Positions 37,971 to 46,286 of a DNA stretch of 64,000 nt are shown here, one piece after another. Under the pieces are notes generated by a model. The model saw only the letters and a program-made list of their open reading frames with translations. It searched no databases and was not told the DNA's origin. Location of the stretch: positions 310,001-374,000 of the forward strand of contig NZ_SZVS01000001.1 in NCBI RefSeq assembly GCF_007670255.1, given 5' to 3'. Made by a program: the position numbers and the translations under genes. Each line of letters starts with the position of its first letter. Position 1 is the stretch's first letter. This DNA comes from Paenarthrobacter nicotinovorans (GTDB lineage Bacteria > Actinomycetota > Actinomycetes > Actinomycetales > Micrococcaceae).

Positions 37971-38310
37971 CCGGTGGCAGCACGCGGATCCGTCGAGCGA
38001 TCGGCGCACCGGGGGCGATGCCAAGGTCCTCTGGCTTCTTCGGGGCGTTGGCGGTCTTCGCGGCGCGCATCTGCACGTAGGGTTCGAAGAGGTCGTTGGG
38101 CGTGCATTCCAGGATGTCGCAGAGCGCCGCGAAGGTCTGGGCTGGAATGCGTTCCGGCGTTCCGGTGACGAGCCGGTGGACCTGGGCGTTGGAAAGATTG
38201 ATACCCCGGGATTTCAGCAGGGGGAGAAGCTCGGTGGTCTTCCAGAGGTTCCGTTGGGCCATCAGCTGACGAAGATTCCAGCGGTAGCCAATCCGTCGCT
38301 GTTCAGCCAT
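37957..38310 (-). CDS. XRE-type helix-turn-helix regulator in the recombinase operon
   Basis: The 117-residue protein carries an HTH domain of the Cro/C1 type (TTELLPLLKSRGINLSNAQVHRLVTG) followed by ALCDILECTPNDLFEPY, the typical end of the fold. A basic tail (AAKTANAPKKPE) follows. I chose ATG 38310, which has GAGGGGAA just upstream and overlaps the recombinase stop by 8 bases, over ATG 38325. Its stop in turn overlaps the next gene. It probably regulates the element or acts as an excision/architectural factor. An inverted repeat at 39554-39567 is a candidate operator. Confidence 0.85.
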   Translation of the reverse strand: MAEQRRIGYRWNLRQLMAQRNLWKTTELLPLLKSRGINLSNAQVHRLVTGTPERIPAQTFAALCDILECTPNDLFEPYVQMRAAKTANAPKKPEDLGIAPGAPIARRIRVLPPDEDA

Positions 38311-39433
38311 GGCCGTTCCCCTCATTTGTGCCGCCGCTGCGCAGCCGCTGGGCGATCATTTTCTGGATGGTCTTCTGTTTGAAGTCCGCCGACACGGAAG
38401 TATAGAGGGCCGTGGTCGAGGAGTAGCTGTGCCCGACCTGCTGCTGGATAAACAACGGGTCGTAGCCGGCCTCGATCAGGTGCGTCACGTACGAATGCCT
38501 CAACGTGTGCAGGGAAAGTTCCTCCGGGAGCCCGGCGATTTTCCTCACCCGCTGGAAAGAGCGGTCAAAATTGCGGAAAACAGTGGAGCCGGAGCGTTCC
38601 GAGGGCCACAGGCTGGCTGACCGGTCGGCGGTGGGGAAACGTTTCCGGCCGTCAGGGGAGAGCCAATACTCAAGGAGCCCGACGACCCAATCGAATTCGG
38701 GGACAGTCAGAACCGTGCGTCGGCGGGGGCCTGAGCCCCTGGTTCCCTTGGCCCAGCGCACCTGGAGCGCCCCGAACCGGCCGAAAGACTCAACGTGCGG
38801 GTTGGGCCCGAAGTCGACGTATTCGAGCATCGCCAGCTCACGCCGCCGCAGCCCGTAGGCGTAAGCGACCTTGAACGCCGTCGAGTCCCTCAAGGCTGGA
38901 AGCCAGCGCTTGGATCCCTTGGCAAACTCAGTGTCCACCAAGTCGTCGGCGGCGTCGAAGAACGCCTGCAGCTCGGCCCTGGTAAACGCCCGGCGGCGTG
39001 CCGGCATCGCATCATCCGTTGTATGCCGGGGCGAGTTCCACTCGAATACGACCTGCACCGGGATGTCCGAGAAAACCCGTTCGCAGAACGCCGCCCAACC
39101 GTAGCGCCCATCAGTCAGGTATGAGCAGAACGCCCTGATAGCCCCGGAATTAGCCCGCAGCGTCGATAACGCCAAACCTTTCTCGGAGCTCCGCCGGTCC
39201 GCCAGGAACTCATCCACGTGATGCGCCGACCACGTCCACGGGTACTCATTCGCATGCTCCTGAAACCGCTGGACCGTCCCGCACGAGCTCTTGATATACG
39301 ACGTCGACAGCCCGCGTGCCAGCATCTGCGCCCGCCAGCCATCTAGCATCGCTTCAAAGACGCGGTCCTCGGCACGCAGCAGCCCGACATTCACGTTGGT
39401 CAGAACGTCGCCGAGCCGCACGGCCTCGCGCAT
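38303..39433 (-). CDS. Tyrosine-type site-specific recombinase/integrase
   Basis: The 376-residue protein has the complete catalytic set: Arg196 (YGLRRREL), Lys229 (RWAKGT), His309 and Arg312 (LHTLRHSY), His335 (GHSYSS) and the nucleophile Tyr344 (TTALYTSV). The N-terminal part contains a SAM-like core-binding domain (AQMLARGLSTSYIKS). It is the first gene of a three-gene operon with overlapping stops and starts. It is expected to integrate or excise the element. Its target site is not known. The upstream region to 39596 is AT-rich and contains the likely promoter. Confidence 0.93.
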   Translation of the reverse strand: MREAVRLGDVLTNVNVGLLRAEDRVFEAMLDGWRAQMLARGLSTSYIKSSCGTVQRFQEHANEYPWTWSAHHVDEFLADRRSSEKGLALSTLRANSGAIRAFCSYLTDGRYGWAAFCERVFSDIPVQVVFEWNSPRHTTDDAMPARRRAFTRAELQAFFDAADDLVDTEFAKGSKRWLPALRDSTAFKVAYAYGLRRRELAMLEYVDFGPNPHVESFGRFGALQVRWAKGTRGSGPRRRTVLTVPEFDWVVGLLEYWLSPDGRKRFPTADRSASLWPSERSGSTVFRNFDRSFQRVRKIAGLPEELSLHTLRHSYVTHLIEAGYDPLFIQQQVGHSYSSTTALYTSVSADFKQKTIQKMIAQRLRSGGTNEGNGHG

Positions 39434-39553
39434 TCACTCGCGACAAGCCCATGGCGCTTCAGTACTGCAACGCCTACCTGAGCTGCGAAAACACGAGAAA
39501 GCGGGATGGGACGGGTTCTCTCATCTACTTCTACTCGTCCTTCTTTAACGCCG

Positions 39554-39572
39554 ATAATCTACATTATGTCAA
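39554..39572 (-). promoter_or_regulatory. Promoter and inverted repeat upstream of the recombinase operon
   Basis: On the minus strand a canonical TTGACA (39567-39572) overlaps the inverted repeat ATAAT-GTAG-ATTAT (39554-39567). A -10 is less certain: TAAAG-like sequence lies about 18-19 bases on. The repeat is a candidate operator for the XRE protein. Confidence 0.5.
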
Positions 39573-39596
39573 GTAGCGTTCTGGAGGCCTACCCTC

Positions 39597-40247
39597 TCAC
39601 TGGGTCACACTGACCCTCAGGTAAGCGCTGCGCAACCCACGTCGCGCCCGAAAGGACAAGGCTGAGACAGCATTCGGGGTGATCCCCATCAGCTCGGCAA
39701 TTTGAGCCGGCTTCATGGCTTCCACCTCACTGAACCAGAGCACTGATTGCCAGCGATGCGGCAGAGAACGCAATGCGTGGATCAGCGCTGCGGTCTCATC
39801 GGGATCCAGCACTGACTGGTCATCCCCAATGTCCTCCGGCAACGGAAACTTCACCGGGAAGGCACGCCGCGCCTGGACGTTTCGACGATGTGCCATCCGC
39901 CGGACGGTACTCAACAGGTAGCCCCTGAACGATTGCTTCGGACCGCCGCCTTCCATCAGTGCCTGAAAGACGGCCGCAAAAGCTTCACCCACGACATCCT
40001 CGGCATCTGACGGATTGTCCGCTTCCCTCATGGCGACGTAGAGCGCGATACCGCCATACCTGTCGAAGAGTTCTCCGAACGCGGCAACTTTGCTGGCCCG
40101 GACCTGGGCCATCAGGGCATCGTCGTCGCTCTCCCCAACCGAACCGTACCGCCCCCTCCCCCGTCGCGCGCCGACGGATTCAGGCGAGGGCAGGCGCTGC
40201 AGCTGCTCGTCATTGACTGCGGGATGTGGCAAGGCAGCAGTGGGCAT
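39597..40247 (-). CDS. ECF-type sigma-70 factor, possibly truncated
   Basis: The 216-residue protein has region 2 (ASKVAAFGELFDRYGGIALYVA ... DAEDVVGEAFAAVF) and region 4 (LIHALRSLPHRWQSVLWFSEVEAMKPAQ ... NAVSALSFRARRGLRSAYL). Related actinobacterial sigma factors that I recall continue after RQAYLQ with a zinc-finger or membrane domain. Here the chain ends five residues later in VSVTQ, over a palindrome (39602-39616). It may have lost its C-terminus when the recombinase element arrived. GAGGAA precedes the ATG. The N-terminal 45 residues are disordered. No anti-sigma gene is adjacent. Confidence 0.82.
   Translation of the reverse strand: MPTAALPHPAVNDEQLQRLPSPESVGARRGRGRYGSVGESDDDALMAQVRASKVAAFGELFDRYGGIALYVAMREADNPSDAEDVVGEAFAAVFQALMEGGGPKQSFRGYLLSTVRRMAHRRNVQARRAFPVKFPLPEDIGDDQSVLDPDETAALIHALRSLPHRWQSVLWFSEVEAMKPAQIAELMGITPNAVSALSFRARRGLRSAYLRVSVTQ
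39602..39616. repeat. 15-base palindrome at the sigma 3' end
   Basis: GGGTCA-CAC-TGACCC inside the last codons of the sigma gene. It may be a recombinase core site or chance. Confidence 0.45.
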
Positions 40248-40390
40248 GGTTCCTCTTCGGGCGCATTGATCAAGGGGTCCTTGAATCTAGGGCGCCAGAA
40301 ACCAAGCTGACGGAAAATGCAGCTTTTTGCCGGGATTCGAGCGGTGGGCGCAGGATTTTGCGATGAGCGGCCACCAAGAGCTGCTAGCGG

Positions 40391-40434
40391 CGCACAAGGG
40401 CCCCGCTGGAACTTTCCAGCGGGGCCCTTGTGCG
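40391..40434. terminator. 20-base-pair perfect inverted repeat after the VOC gene
   Basis: Arms 40391-40410 and 40415-40434 are exact reverse complements around a 4-base loop. It lies downstream of the minus-strand VOC gene and upstream of the sigma gene. The stem is strong enough to terminate, but neither side has a good T-run. Confidence 0.65.
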
Positions 40435-40472
40435 ATGCGTCAGTTTGCCTGCGCTCAGTTGTGCTGCCGGGC

Positions 40473-40901
40473 TCAGCTCTGCTGCTGGGCTCCGGCGATA
40501 TTCACCAGCCACGCTATGCCGAACTTGTCCACGCACATGCCAAAGACGTCACCCCACGGCGCGCTTTCGAGCGGCATGGTGACCGTTCCGCCGTCGACAA
40601 GTTTGTCCCAGTAGCCGCGAAGTTCAGCCTCGTCCGAAGACTCGCCGCTCAGCGATACGGAAATGTTGTTTCCCGGGTTGTACTCCATGCCGTTGGGCGT
40701 ATCTGCGGCCATGATCGTCAGCCCGCTGGGCGAGACAAGCATGGCGTGCATGACCTTATCGGCTTCGGCCGGATCCTGGCTGGCCTGGTAATCGCCGAAG
40801 GTGCTGATATTCAACTCGCCGCCGAACACTGATTCATAGAAAGTGATCGCGTCACGGGCGTTGTCCCTGAAGGAGATGTAGGGATTCAAGCGGGAAGTCA
40901 T
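40473..40901 (-). CDS. VOC/PhnB-like glyoxalase-superfamily protein
   Basis: The 142-residue protein from ATG 40901 belongs to the PhnB-like branch of the vicinal oxygen chelate superfamily. It shows LNPYISFRDNARDAITFYESVFG at the start (first beta-alpha module), then GLTIMAADTP and WGDVFGMCVDKFGIAWLVNI at the end. AAGGAG precedes this ATG by 9 bases, so I prefer it to the longer frame at 40940. The substrate is unknown; many members lack assigned activity. A second VOC gene is upstream. Confidence 0.87.
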   Translation of the reverse strand: MTSRLNPYISFRDNARDAITFYESVFGGELNISTFGDYQASQDPAEADKVMHAMLVSPSGLTIMAADTPNGMEYNPGNNISVSLSGESSDEAELRGYWDKLVDGGTVTMPLESAPWGDVFGMCVDKFGIAWLVNIAGAQQQS

Positions 40902-40986
40902 GTGGTCAGTTCTCCTTATGGTTGTTGGGTGTAATTGCACGTCATCGTGCCTCGCGGGCGCCGGGCGTCAGCCCTCCCCCACAGTT

Positions 40987-41442
40987 TCAGTCGCCGTCGT
41001 ACGCCTTTTGCAGGACGGCAAGGTCAAGTTTGCGCATTTTCAACATGGCCTCCATGGCACGTTGTGAACCTGCCGGATCCGGACCGTTCAGGAGTCCGGT
41101 CATGGCAGTGGGAACGATTTGCCAGGAAAGACCAAACTTATCTTTGAGCCACCCGCACTGGCTCTCCTCTCCCCCGGCAAGCAAAGCCTCCCAGTATCGG
41201 TCGACCTCCTCTTGGGATTCACAGTTCACCACCAAGGAAACTGCCTCATTGAACGTGAAATGTGGGCCTCCATTGAGACCCATGAACTGCCGGCCCTCTA
41301 TTTCAAACTCGACCGTCAGGGCGGTGCCGTCCGGACCGGGCACTCCAGGGCTTATCGAAGAGTTGTCGAATATCGATGTGTAAAACTGTGCCGCTTCAGC
41401 CGCTTGGCCGTCGAACCACAAACAAGTAGAGATCTTCTGCAT
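40987..41442 (-). CDS. VOC/PhnB-like glyoxalase-superfamily protein, second copy
   Basis: The 151-residue protein from ATG 41442 starts MQKISTCLWFDGQAAEAAQFYTSIF and ends in a KFGLSWQIVPTAM module, like the PhnB/3-demethylubiquinone methyltransferase-type VOC proteins. GAGGAG is positioned before this ATG, better than the longer frame to 41484. It is a distant paralogue of the gene 86 bases downstream. The two probably form one operon. The C-terminal helix (RAMEAMLKMRKLDLAVLQ) is typical of this subgroup. Confidence 0.85.
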   Translation of the reverse strand: MQKISTCLWFDGQAAEAAQFYTSIFDNSSISPGVPGPDGTALTVEFEIEGRQFMGLNGGPHFTFNEAVSLVVNCESQEEVDRYWEALLAGGEESQCGWLKDKFGLSWQIVPTAMTGLLNGPDPAGSQRAMEAMLKMRKLDLAVLQKAYDGD

Positions 41443-41606
41443 GCGCCACTCCTCGAAGAACGACGGGAACCGCGTGTCCCCCATCAGAGGCTAGTACCGT
41501 GAGTTCACTCACACAACGGGCCAGCATCGATTCTTCCTGGCGGTGGTGGAACACGAACCGGGCTGGCTGAACGGGGATCGACTTCGCGCCTGCGGGAGGT
41601 CCCGGA

Positions 41607-41612
41607 TAGGGT
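41607..41612 (+). promoter_or_regulatory. Leaderless-type -10 box of the DUF3054 gene
   Basis: TAGGGT, 7 bases before the ATG at 41620. Confidence 0.48.
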
Positions 41613-41619
41613 CAAAGGC

Positions 41620-42009
41620 ATGCCTTCGTCCACAAAGTCCCGGCTGGCAGCCGCCGCCGGGGATCTTGTCCTGATTCTTGTCTTCGCCGCCATCGGCCGG
41701 GACGCCCACGCCCGCGGAGACATCATCTCCGGCGCATTCATCACCGCCTGGCCATTTTTGGTTGGTGCACTGGTTGGCTGGCTCGTCCTCAGGGTATGGC
41801 GAACGCCCTTCTCCGTCTGGCCGTCGGGTGTGGCAGTGTGGCTGGGCGCTGTGGGCGTTGGGATGTTGCTCAGGGCCGCAACGGGACAGACCGTTGTCCT
41901 GCCCTTCATCATTGTTGCGTTGATCAGCCTGGGCGTCTTCCTGCTCGGATTCCGTGCCTTGTCCACCCTGATCCGTCGAGCCGCGGCCAAGCGGCAACAC
42001 CGGGCGTGA
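41620..42009 (+). CDS. DUF3054-family membrane protein
   Basis: The 129-residue protein has four transmembrane helices. The start LAAAAGDLVLILVFAAIGRDAHARGD, with the charged GRDAH loop, matches the DUF3054 family. No function is established for the family as far as I know. A TAGGGT box sits 7 bases before its ATG. It is followed by the stand-alone ligand-binding domain gene. Confidence 0.85.
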   Translation: MPSSTKSRLAAAAGDLVLILVFAAIGRDAHARGDIISGAFITAWPFLVGALVGWLVLRVWRTPFSVWPSGVAVWLGAVGVGMLLRAATGQTVVLPFIIVALISLGVFLLGFRALSTLIRRAAAKRQHRA

Positions 42010-42082
42010 TCCGGACCGGGAACCAGAGGATGCACTAGGCTGGGAACCGTCCGCAACGATGCTTTTTTCGGAAAGGCCCCAC

Positions 42083-42361
42083 GTGATCACCGCTTTCGTT
42101 CTGATCAAGACCGATGCCTCACGCATCCCGGAAACCGCCGAGCAAATTTCGGCCATCCAAGGCATCAGTGAGGTCTATTCGGTCACCGGCGAATGGGATC
42201 TCATTGCGGTCGCCAGGGTTTCCCAGCATGAAGAACTGGCAGACGTCATTGCCGACCGCCTGTCCAAGGTGCCGTCGGTGGTCCACACCACCACGCACAT
42301 CGCTTTCCGTGCCTACTCGCAGCACGACCTCGATGCCGCCTTTGCACTCGGTTTTGAATAA
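42083..42361 (+). CDS. Stand-alone Lrp/AsnC ligand-binding domain (RAM) protein
   Basis: The 92-residue protein is only the C-terminal effector domain of Lrp/AsnC regulators and has no HTH. It begins VITAFVLIKTDASRIPETAEQISAIQG, split before the glycine turn, and has TGEWDLIAVARV. Such small proteins oligomerise and may bind amino acids; their role is open. The GTG at 42083 follows GGAAAGG. The frame extends to 42059, but that start lacks a ribosome site. The gene is convergent with trpD, which may point to amino acid sensing, but this is speculation. Confidence 0.87.
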   Translation: MITAFVLIKTDASRIPETAEQISAIQGISEVYSVTGEWDLIAVARVSQHEELADVIADRLSKVPSVVHTTTHIAFRAYSQHDLDAAFALGFE

Positions 42362-42397
42362 GCACTGACCCACCCCCGGGGCCGGGTTAAAGCCCCA

Positions 42398-43456
42398 TCA
42401 GCTCTGGCTGAGGGCCGTCCATTTCGCCAACACTTCGGCAGCCTTGCCGGACTCAATGGACTCAGCTGCCCTGTCGAACGCTGAGCGCATGCGCTCCAGC
42501 AAGCTGCCATCGGCCTGGAGATCGAAGGCCACCAACCCGGCGGCCGCGTTCAGCAGCACAGCGTCCCTGACGGGACCAACCTTCCCGTCGAGGACTTCAC
42601 GAACGACGCCGGCATTCACGCTGGCGTCTCCACCGCGAAGGTCCGCCACGGTGGATGGCTTAATGCCAAGTTCCGCGGGACTGAAAACCTGCTCCTCCAC
42701 GGAACCATCCCTGATTTCCCACACCGTGGACGGCCCAGTGGGCGTCAGCTCGTCCAGTCCGTCGTCACCGCGGAATACGAGGCCACGGCTTCCCCGCCGA
42801 GCCAGGACTCCGGCAACCAATGGCGCCATCCGCGCATTGGCCACACCCACAGCCGAAGCCTGCACATGGGCAGGATTGGTCATGGGTCCAAGGAAATTGA
42901 AGGCGGTTGGGACGGCGAGTTCGCGTCGGGGAACCGCCGTGTGCCTGAAGGACGGATGGAAAACCTGGGCGAAGCAGAACGTGATGCCCGCCTCTTCGGC
43001 ATTGCGCGCCACCTGTTCGATGGAGAGGTCCAGCCGAACCCCGAGCGCCTCCAGGACATCAGCCGAACCCGATGTTGACGAGGCAGCCCTGTTTCCGTGT
43101 TTCACAACCTTGGCCCCGGCTCCGGCAGCAACAAGGGCCGCCATCGTCGAGATGTTTACGGTGTTGAGCCGATCCCCACCGGTTCCGACAATGTCGAGCT
43201 TTTCGCCCGATATGGAAATCGGGTTGGCGTGCTGGACCATGGCTTCAACCAATCCAGCAAGCTCTTCAACCGTTTCGCCCTTGGCACGGAGGGCTACAAG
43301 GAAACCGGCGATCTGCGATGGGGTTGCTTCACCGGACATGATCGTGTTCATGGCCCACTCTGTGTTGCCCACAGCAAGGTCGTCGCCGTTGATCAGTGCT
43401 GAGATGAGCCCTGGCCAGGTATTGCTGGCTGCAGGTGCCGATGCCGGAGAAGTCAC
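42398..43456 (-). CDS. trpD: Anthranilate phosphoribosyltransferase
   Basis: Second step of tryptophan synthesis: anthranilate plus PRPP. The 352-residue protein has [14 protein letters not shown] (PRPP-binding glycine loop, near residue 90) and the [21 protein letters not shown] motif divided between helices, both diagnostic. The order trpD beside ctaE, divergently transcribed, is also seen in mycobacteria. The start is GTG 43456 with TAGCAT 6 bases upstream. It stands alone here, away from the other trp genes. Confidence 0.95.
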   Translation of the reverse strand: MTSPASAPAASNTWPGLISALINGDDLAVGNTEWAMNTIMSGEATPSQIAGFLVALRAKGETVEELAGLVEAMVQHANPISISGEKLDIVGTGGDRLNTVNISTMAALVAAGAGAKVVKHGNRAASSTSGSADVLEALGVRLDLSIEQVARNAEEAGITFCFAQVFHPSFRHTAVPRRELAVPTAFNFLGPMTNPAHVQASAVGVANARMAPLVAGVLARRGSRGLVFRGDDGLDELTPTGPSTVWEIRDGSVEEQVFSPAELGIKPSTVADLRGGDASVNAGVVREVLDGKVGPVRDAVLLNAAAGLVAFDLQADGSLLERMRSAFDRAAESIESGKAAEVLAKWTALSQS

Positions 43457-43462
43457 TCCCTG

Positions 43463-43468
43463 ATGCTA
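43463..43468 (-). promoter_or_regulatory. Leaderless-type -10 box of trpD
   Basis: TAGCAT on the minus strand, 6 bases before GTG 43456. Confidence 0.5.
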
Positions 43469-43592
43469 TCGAGCCAGCCACGCCGATGACCAATGTGAAC
43501 CACGCCGGGAACTTTTCCGCGCGATTTCGCGTCTTTGTAGAAAAAGTCTCCCGAATCGGTGGTTTGCATTGGGAACTCTGGACTTTTACAGA

Positions 43593-43598
43593 CATAAT
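43593..43598 (+). promoter_or_regulatory. Leaderless-type -10 box of ctaE
   Basis: CATAAT, 6 bases before GTG 43605. The shorter-spaced TAATGT is an alternative. Confidence 0.48.
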
Positions 43599-43604
43599 GT
43601 CCTT

Positions 43605-44243
43605 GTGACATCTGCGACCCATGCCCCCAGTACCCCGGCGCACCCGACGCTGAACCGCCCTAACCTGGTTTCTGTTGGAACCGTTGTTTGGCTGTCCAGT
43701 GAGTTGATGTTCTTCGCCGGCCTCTTTGCCATGTACTTCACCCTGCGCTCCACATCAGGACTGATGTGGGCCGAAGAGACGGCCAAGCTCAACTTCCCGT
43801 TTGCGCTCGTCAACACCATCGTCCTGGTGGCAAGTTCCTTTACTTGCCAGATGGGCGTCTTTGCCGCCGAGCGGCTCGAACCCCGCCGTACCGGTGGGCT
43901 CTTCCAGTTCACCCGCTGGGGCATGACCGAATGGTTCACCCTCACGTTCATCATGGGTGCCTTCTTCGTAGCCGGCCAGACCACGGAATACGCCATGCTC
44001 GTCTCCGAGCACGTCTCCCTGTCCTCCAACGCCTATGGCTCCGCCTTCTACATGACCACAGGCTTCCACGGCCTTCACGTCATCGGCGGTCTGATCGCTT
44101 TCCTCTTCATTATCGGCCGTGCGTTTGCGGCCAAGAAGTTCGGACACTTTGAAGCGACGTCGGCAATCGTCACCTCGTACTACTGGCACTTCGTCGACGT
44201 CGTTTGGATTGGCCTCTTCCTGGTCATCTACGTCCTCAAGTAA
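43605..44243 (+). CDS. ctaE: Cytochrome c oxidase subunit III
   Basis: Subunit III of the aa3 oxidase, part of the bcc-aa3 supercomplex. The 212-residue protein has five predicted membrane helices and the conserved [17 protein letters not shown] with the Glu near the lipid-binding pocket. It ends [18 protein letters not shown], diagnostic for the family. I chose GTG 43605, and not the longer frame at 43569, because the extension has no membrane features and a -10 box precedes the GTG. It heads the operon ctaE-qcrC-qcrA-qcrB. Confidence 0.94.
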   Translation: MTSATHAPSTPAHPTLNRPNLVSVGTVVWLSSELMFFAGLFAMYFTLRSTSGLMWAEETAKLNFPFALVNTIVLVASSFTCQMGVFAAERLEPRRTGGLFQFTRWGMTEWFTLTFIMGAFFVAGQTTEYAMLVSEHVSLSSNAYGSAFYMTTGFHGLHVIGGLIAFLFIIGRAFAAKKFGHFEATSAIVTSYYWHFVDVVWIGLFLVIYVLK

Positions 44244-44330
44244 GCCCGGCTTGACTCTTTTTCTACAAGAGGCAGAATTTCAAGAAGCGGCTCACGGAGC
44301 CGACGCAGGATCGAATAAAGGAACCACCAC

Positions 44331-45119
44331 GTGAAGGCACTCTCGCAGAAGCGACGTCACCCATTGGCAGCAATTGCGCTGCTGCTGATGGGCCTCCTCC
44401 TCACTGGTGGGCTTTACGCCGTCGCCACATCTGTCAACCAGGCCAAGGCCGACACCACCAGCTACAGCGCCAGTGACGTAGAACAGGGCGGCAAGCTTTT
44501 CGCCGCCAACTGCGCCACCTGCCATGGCATGGGGGCCAGCGGAACCCAGGACGGCCCCTCGCTGGTCGGCGTGGGTGCTGCCGCGGTTGACTTCCAGGTT
44601 GGTACCGGTCGTATGCCCATGCAGATGAACGGCCCTCAGGCCCAGAAGAAGCCCGTCCAGTTCAATGAAGAGCAGACCAAGCAGCTCTCGGCCTATGTCG
44701 CATCCCTGGGTGCAGGTCCGGCCATTCCGGAAGAGCACCTGCTCGATGGCAAGGGTGACGCCGCAAAGGGTGGAGAACTCTTCCGCGTCAACTGCGCCAT
44801 GTGCCACAACGCCGCTGCAGCCGGCGGTGCACTGACCCGGGGTAAGTTCGCTCCGGCCCTGGCAGATGTCACCTCGCAGCACATCTACGAGGCAATGGCT
44901 ACCGGTCCCCAGAACATGCCCGTCTTCAACGACTCGAATGTCACCCCCGAAGACAAGCGCGACATCATCACGTTCCTGAAGACCATTGAAGCCAATGGTT
45001 CCCCGGGCGGCGCGGACCTCGGATCCCTCGGCCCGGTCTCTGAAGGCCTGTTCGTTTGGGTTGCCGGTTTGGGTGTCATCATCGCCTTCACGATCTGGCT
45101 GACGTCACGCACGTCCTGA
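44331..45119 (+). CDS. qcrC: Di-heme cytochrome c subunit of the bc1 complex (QcrC)
   Basis: Membrane-anchored electron carrier linking cytochrome bc1 to oxidase. The 262-residue protein has an N-terminal signal/anchor helix and two heme c motifs, CATCH (61-65) and CAMCH (near 162). A C-terminal membrane helix (VWVAGLGVIIAFTIWL) follows. Two c-type hemes in one fused subunit are the actinobacterial arrangement that replaces soluble cytochrome c. AAAGGAACC precedes the GTG at 44331. Confidence 0.95.
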   Translation: MKALSQKRRHPLAAIALLLMGLLLTGGLYAVATSVNQAKADTTSYSASDVEQGGKLFAANCATCHGMGASGTQDGPSLVGVGAAAVDFQVGTGRMPMQMNGPQAQKKPVQFNEEQTKQLSAYVASLGAGPAIPEEHLLDGKGDAAKGGELFRVNCAMCHNAAAAGGALTRGKFAPALADVTSQHIYEAMATGPQNMPVFNDSNVTPEDKRDIITFLKTIEANGSPGGADLGSLGPVSEGLFVWVAGLGVIIAFTIWLTSRTS

Positions 45120-45215
45120 TCGGGACACAACAAAACTTCTGCTGCACAGTCAGCAGTTTGAAACTGAAAACAACTCGGCCCCGGTCGAGACAACGAGAGA
45201 AGGATGAGGCGAATT

Positions 45216-46286
45216 ATGGGCAACCATAGTGACGGCAGTCCGAACCACTCGGGCACCGTAGCTACGGCTGGTCAGAATGAGGTGGAGAAGTTCCAGGATC
45301 CTGGTCTTCCTCCGCATCGTTTGCGCCTGGCTGACACGGACCCGGTAGCCGCAAAGCGCGCCGAGCGTCAGGTAGCCATTCTGTTTGGCACCTCTGTCAT
45401 CGGAACGCTGGTCTTCCTGGTGGCGTACTTCGCCATTGACCTTGGCGACGACACCACCATTGCAACGATCCGCACGCAGAACCTCCTTCTGGGTCTCGGT
45501 ACTGCCTTCGCAATGCTTGGTATCGGCACCGGCATCGTGCACTGGGCCAAGGCCCTGATGCCCGATCACGAAGTGTCCGAGGAACGCCACGCTATCCGTA
45601 CGGAAGAGGACCGTCAGGCTGCAGTGCGCATCGTCGACGACATCGTCGAAGAGACCGGCATCAAGCGCCGTCCGCTGATCCGCAACACCCTTCTTGGTGC
45701 TGTCGCTTTGGCTCCCCTGCCTGCTCTCGCCATCTTCGGCGACCTGGGTCCGCGTCCGGACAGGGCACTTGCGCACACCATGTGGGCTCCTCAGGACGGC
45801 AAGCTCAAGCGCCTGACCCGCGATCCCGATGGCACCCCTATCAAGGCATCGGATGTCACCATCGGCTCGGCCTTCCACGTAATTCCCGAAGGCCTCAACG
45901 AGCTCCACGAAGGCAAGTTGAACGAAAAGGCCAAGGCCGTTGTTCTCCTGATGCGCCTGGACCCGAACTCGCTGAACCCCTCCGAGGGCCGTGAAAACTG
46001 GAGCTACAACGGAATCGTTGCCTACTCCAAGATCTGCACGCACGTCGGTTGCCCTGTTGCTCTCTACGAGCAGCAGACACACCACCTTCTGTGCCCCTGC
46101 CACCAGTCCACCTTTGACCTCACGCAGGAATGCAAGGTCATCTTCGGACCGGCCAGCCGTCCGCTTCCGCAGCTGCCCATCGCAGTTGACGCAGAGGGCT
46201 ACCTCGTCGCTACCAGCGACTTCAGAGAACCTGTAGGACCGAGTTACTGGGAGCGTGACGAGCATGAGCGCCTCATCAACAGCTGA
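45216..46286 (+). CDS. qcrA: Rieske iron-sulfur subunit of the bc1 complex (QcrA)
   Basis: The [2Fe-2S] protein carrying electrons from menaquinol to QcrC. The 356-residue protein is long for the family, with a polar N-terminus and three membrane helices typical of actinobacterial QcrA. The C-terminal cluster domain has CTHVGCP and CPCHQSTFD, the two ligand boxes. The third membrane helix lies near a twin-arginine-like KRR (KRRPLIRNTLLG), consistent with Tat-assisted insertion. I chose ATG 45216; ATG 45204 is also possible. Its end overlaps qcrB. Confidence 0.94.
   Translation: MGNHSDGSPNHSGTVATAGQNEVEKFQDPGLPPHRLRLADTDPVAAKRAERQVAILFGTSVIGTLVFLVAYFAIDLGDDTTIATIRTQNLLLGLGTAFAMLGIGTGIVHWAKALMPDHEVSEERHAIRTEEDRQAAVRIVDDIVEETGIKRRPLIRNTLLGAVALAPLPALAIFGDLGPRPDRALAHTMWAPQDGKLKRLTRDPDGTPIKASDVTIGSAFHVIPEGLNELHEGKLNEKAKAVVLLMRLDPNSLNPSEGRENWSYNGIVAYSKICTHVGCPVALYEQQTHHLLCPCHQSTFDLTQECKVIFGPASRPLPQLPIAVDAEGYLVATSDFREPVGPSYWERDEHERLINS

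Noticed and set aside
39291..39576. Two short plus-strand frames over the recombinase N-terminus and its upstream region
   Set aside because: They mostly cover the recombinase gene antisense, have no ribosome site, and end in the AT-rich promoter patch.
36447..39580. Direct repeat AGTAGC on both sides of the recombinase operon as element ends
   Set aside because: Six bases with poor flanking similarity occur by chance; no convincing attachment repeats were found by eye.
42059..42082. Upstream ATG for the Lrp/AsnC ligand-domain protein
   Set aside because: It lacks a ribosome site, whereas GTG 42083 follows GGAAAGG and starts at the domain boundary.
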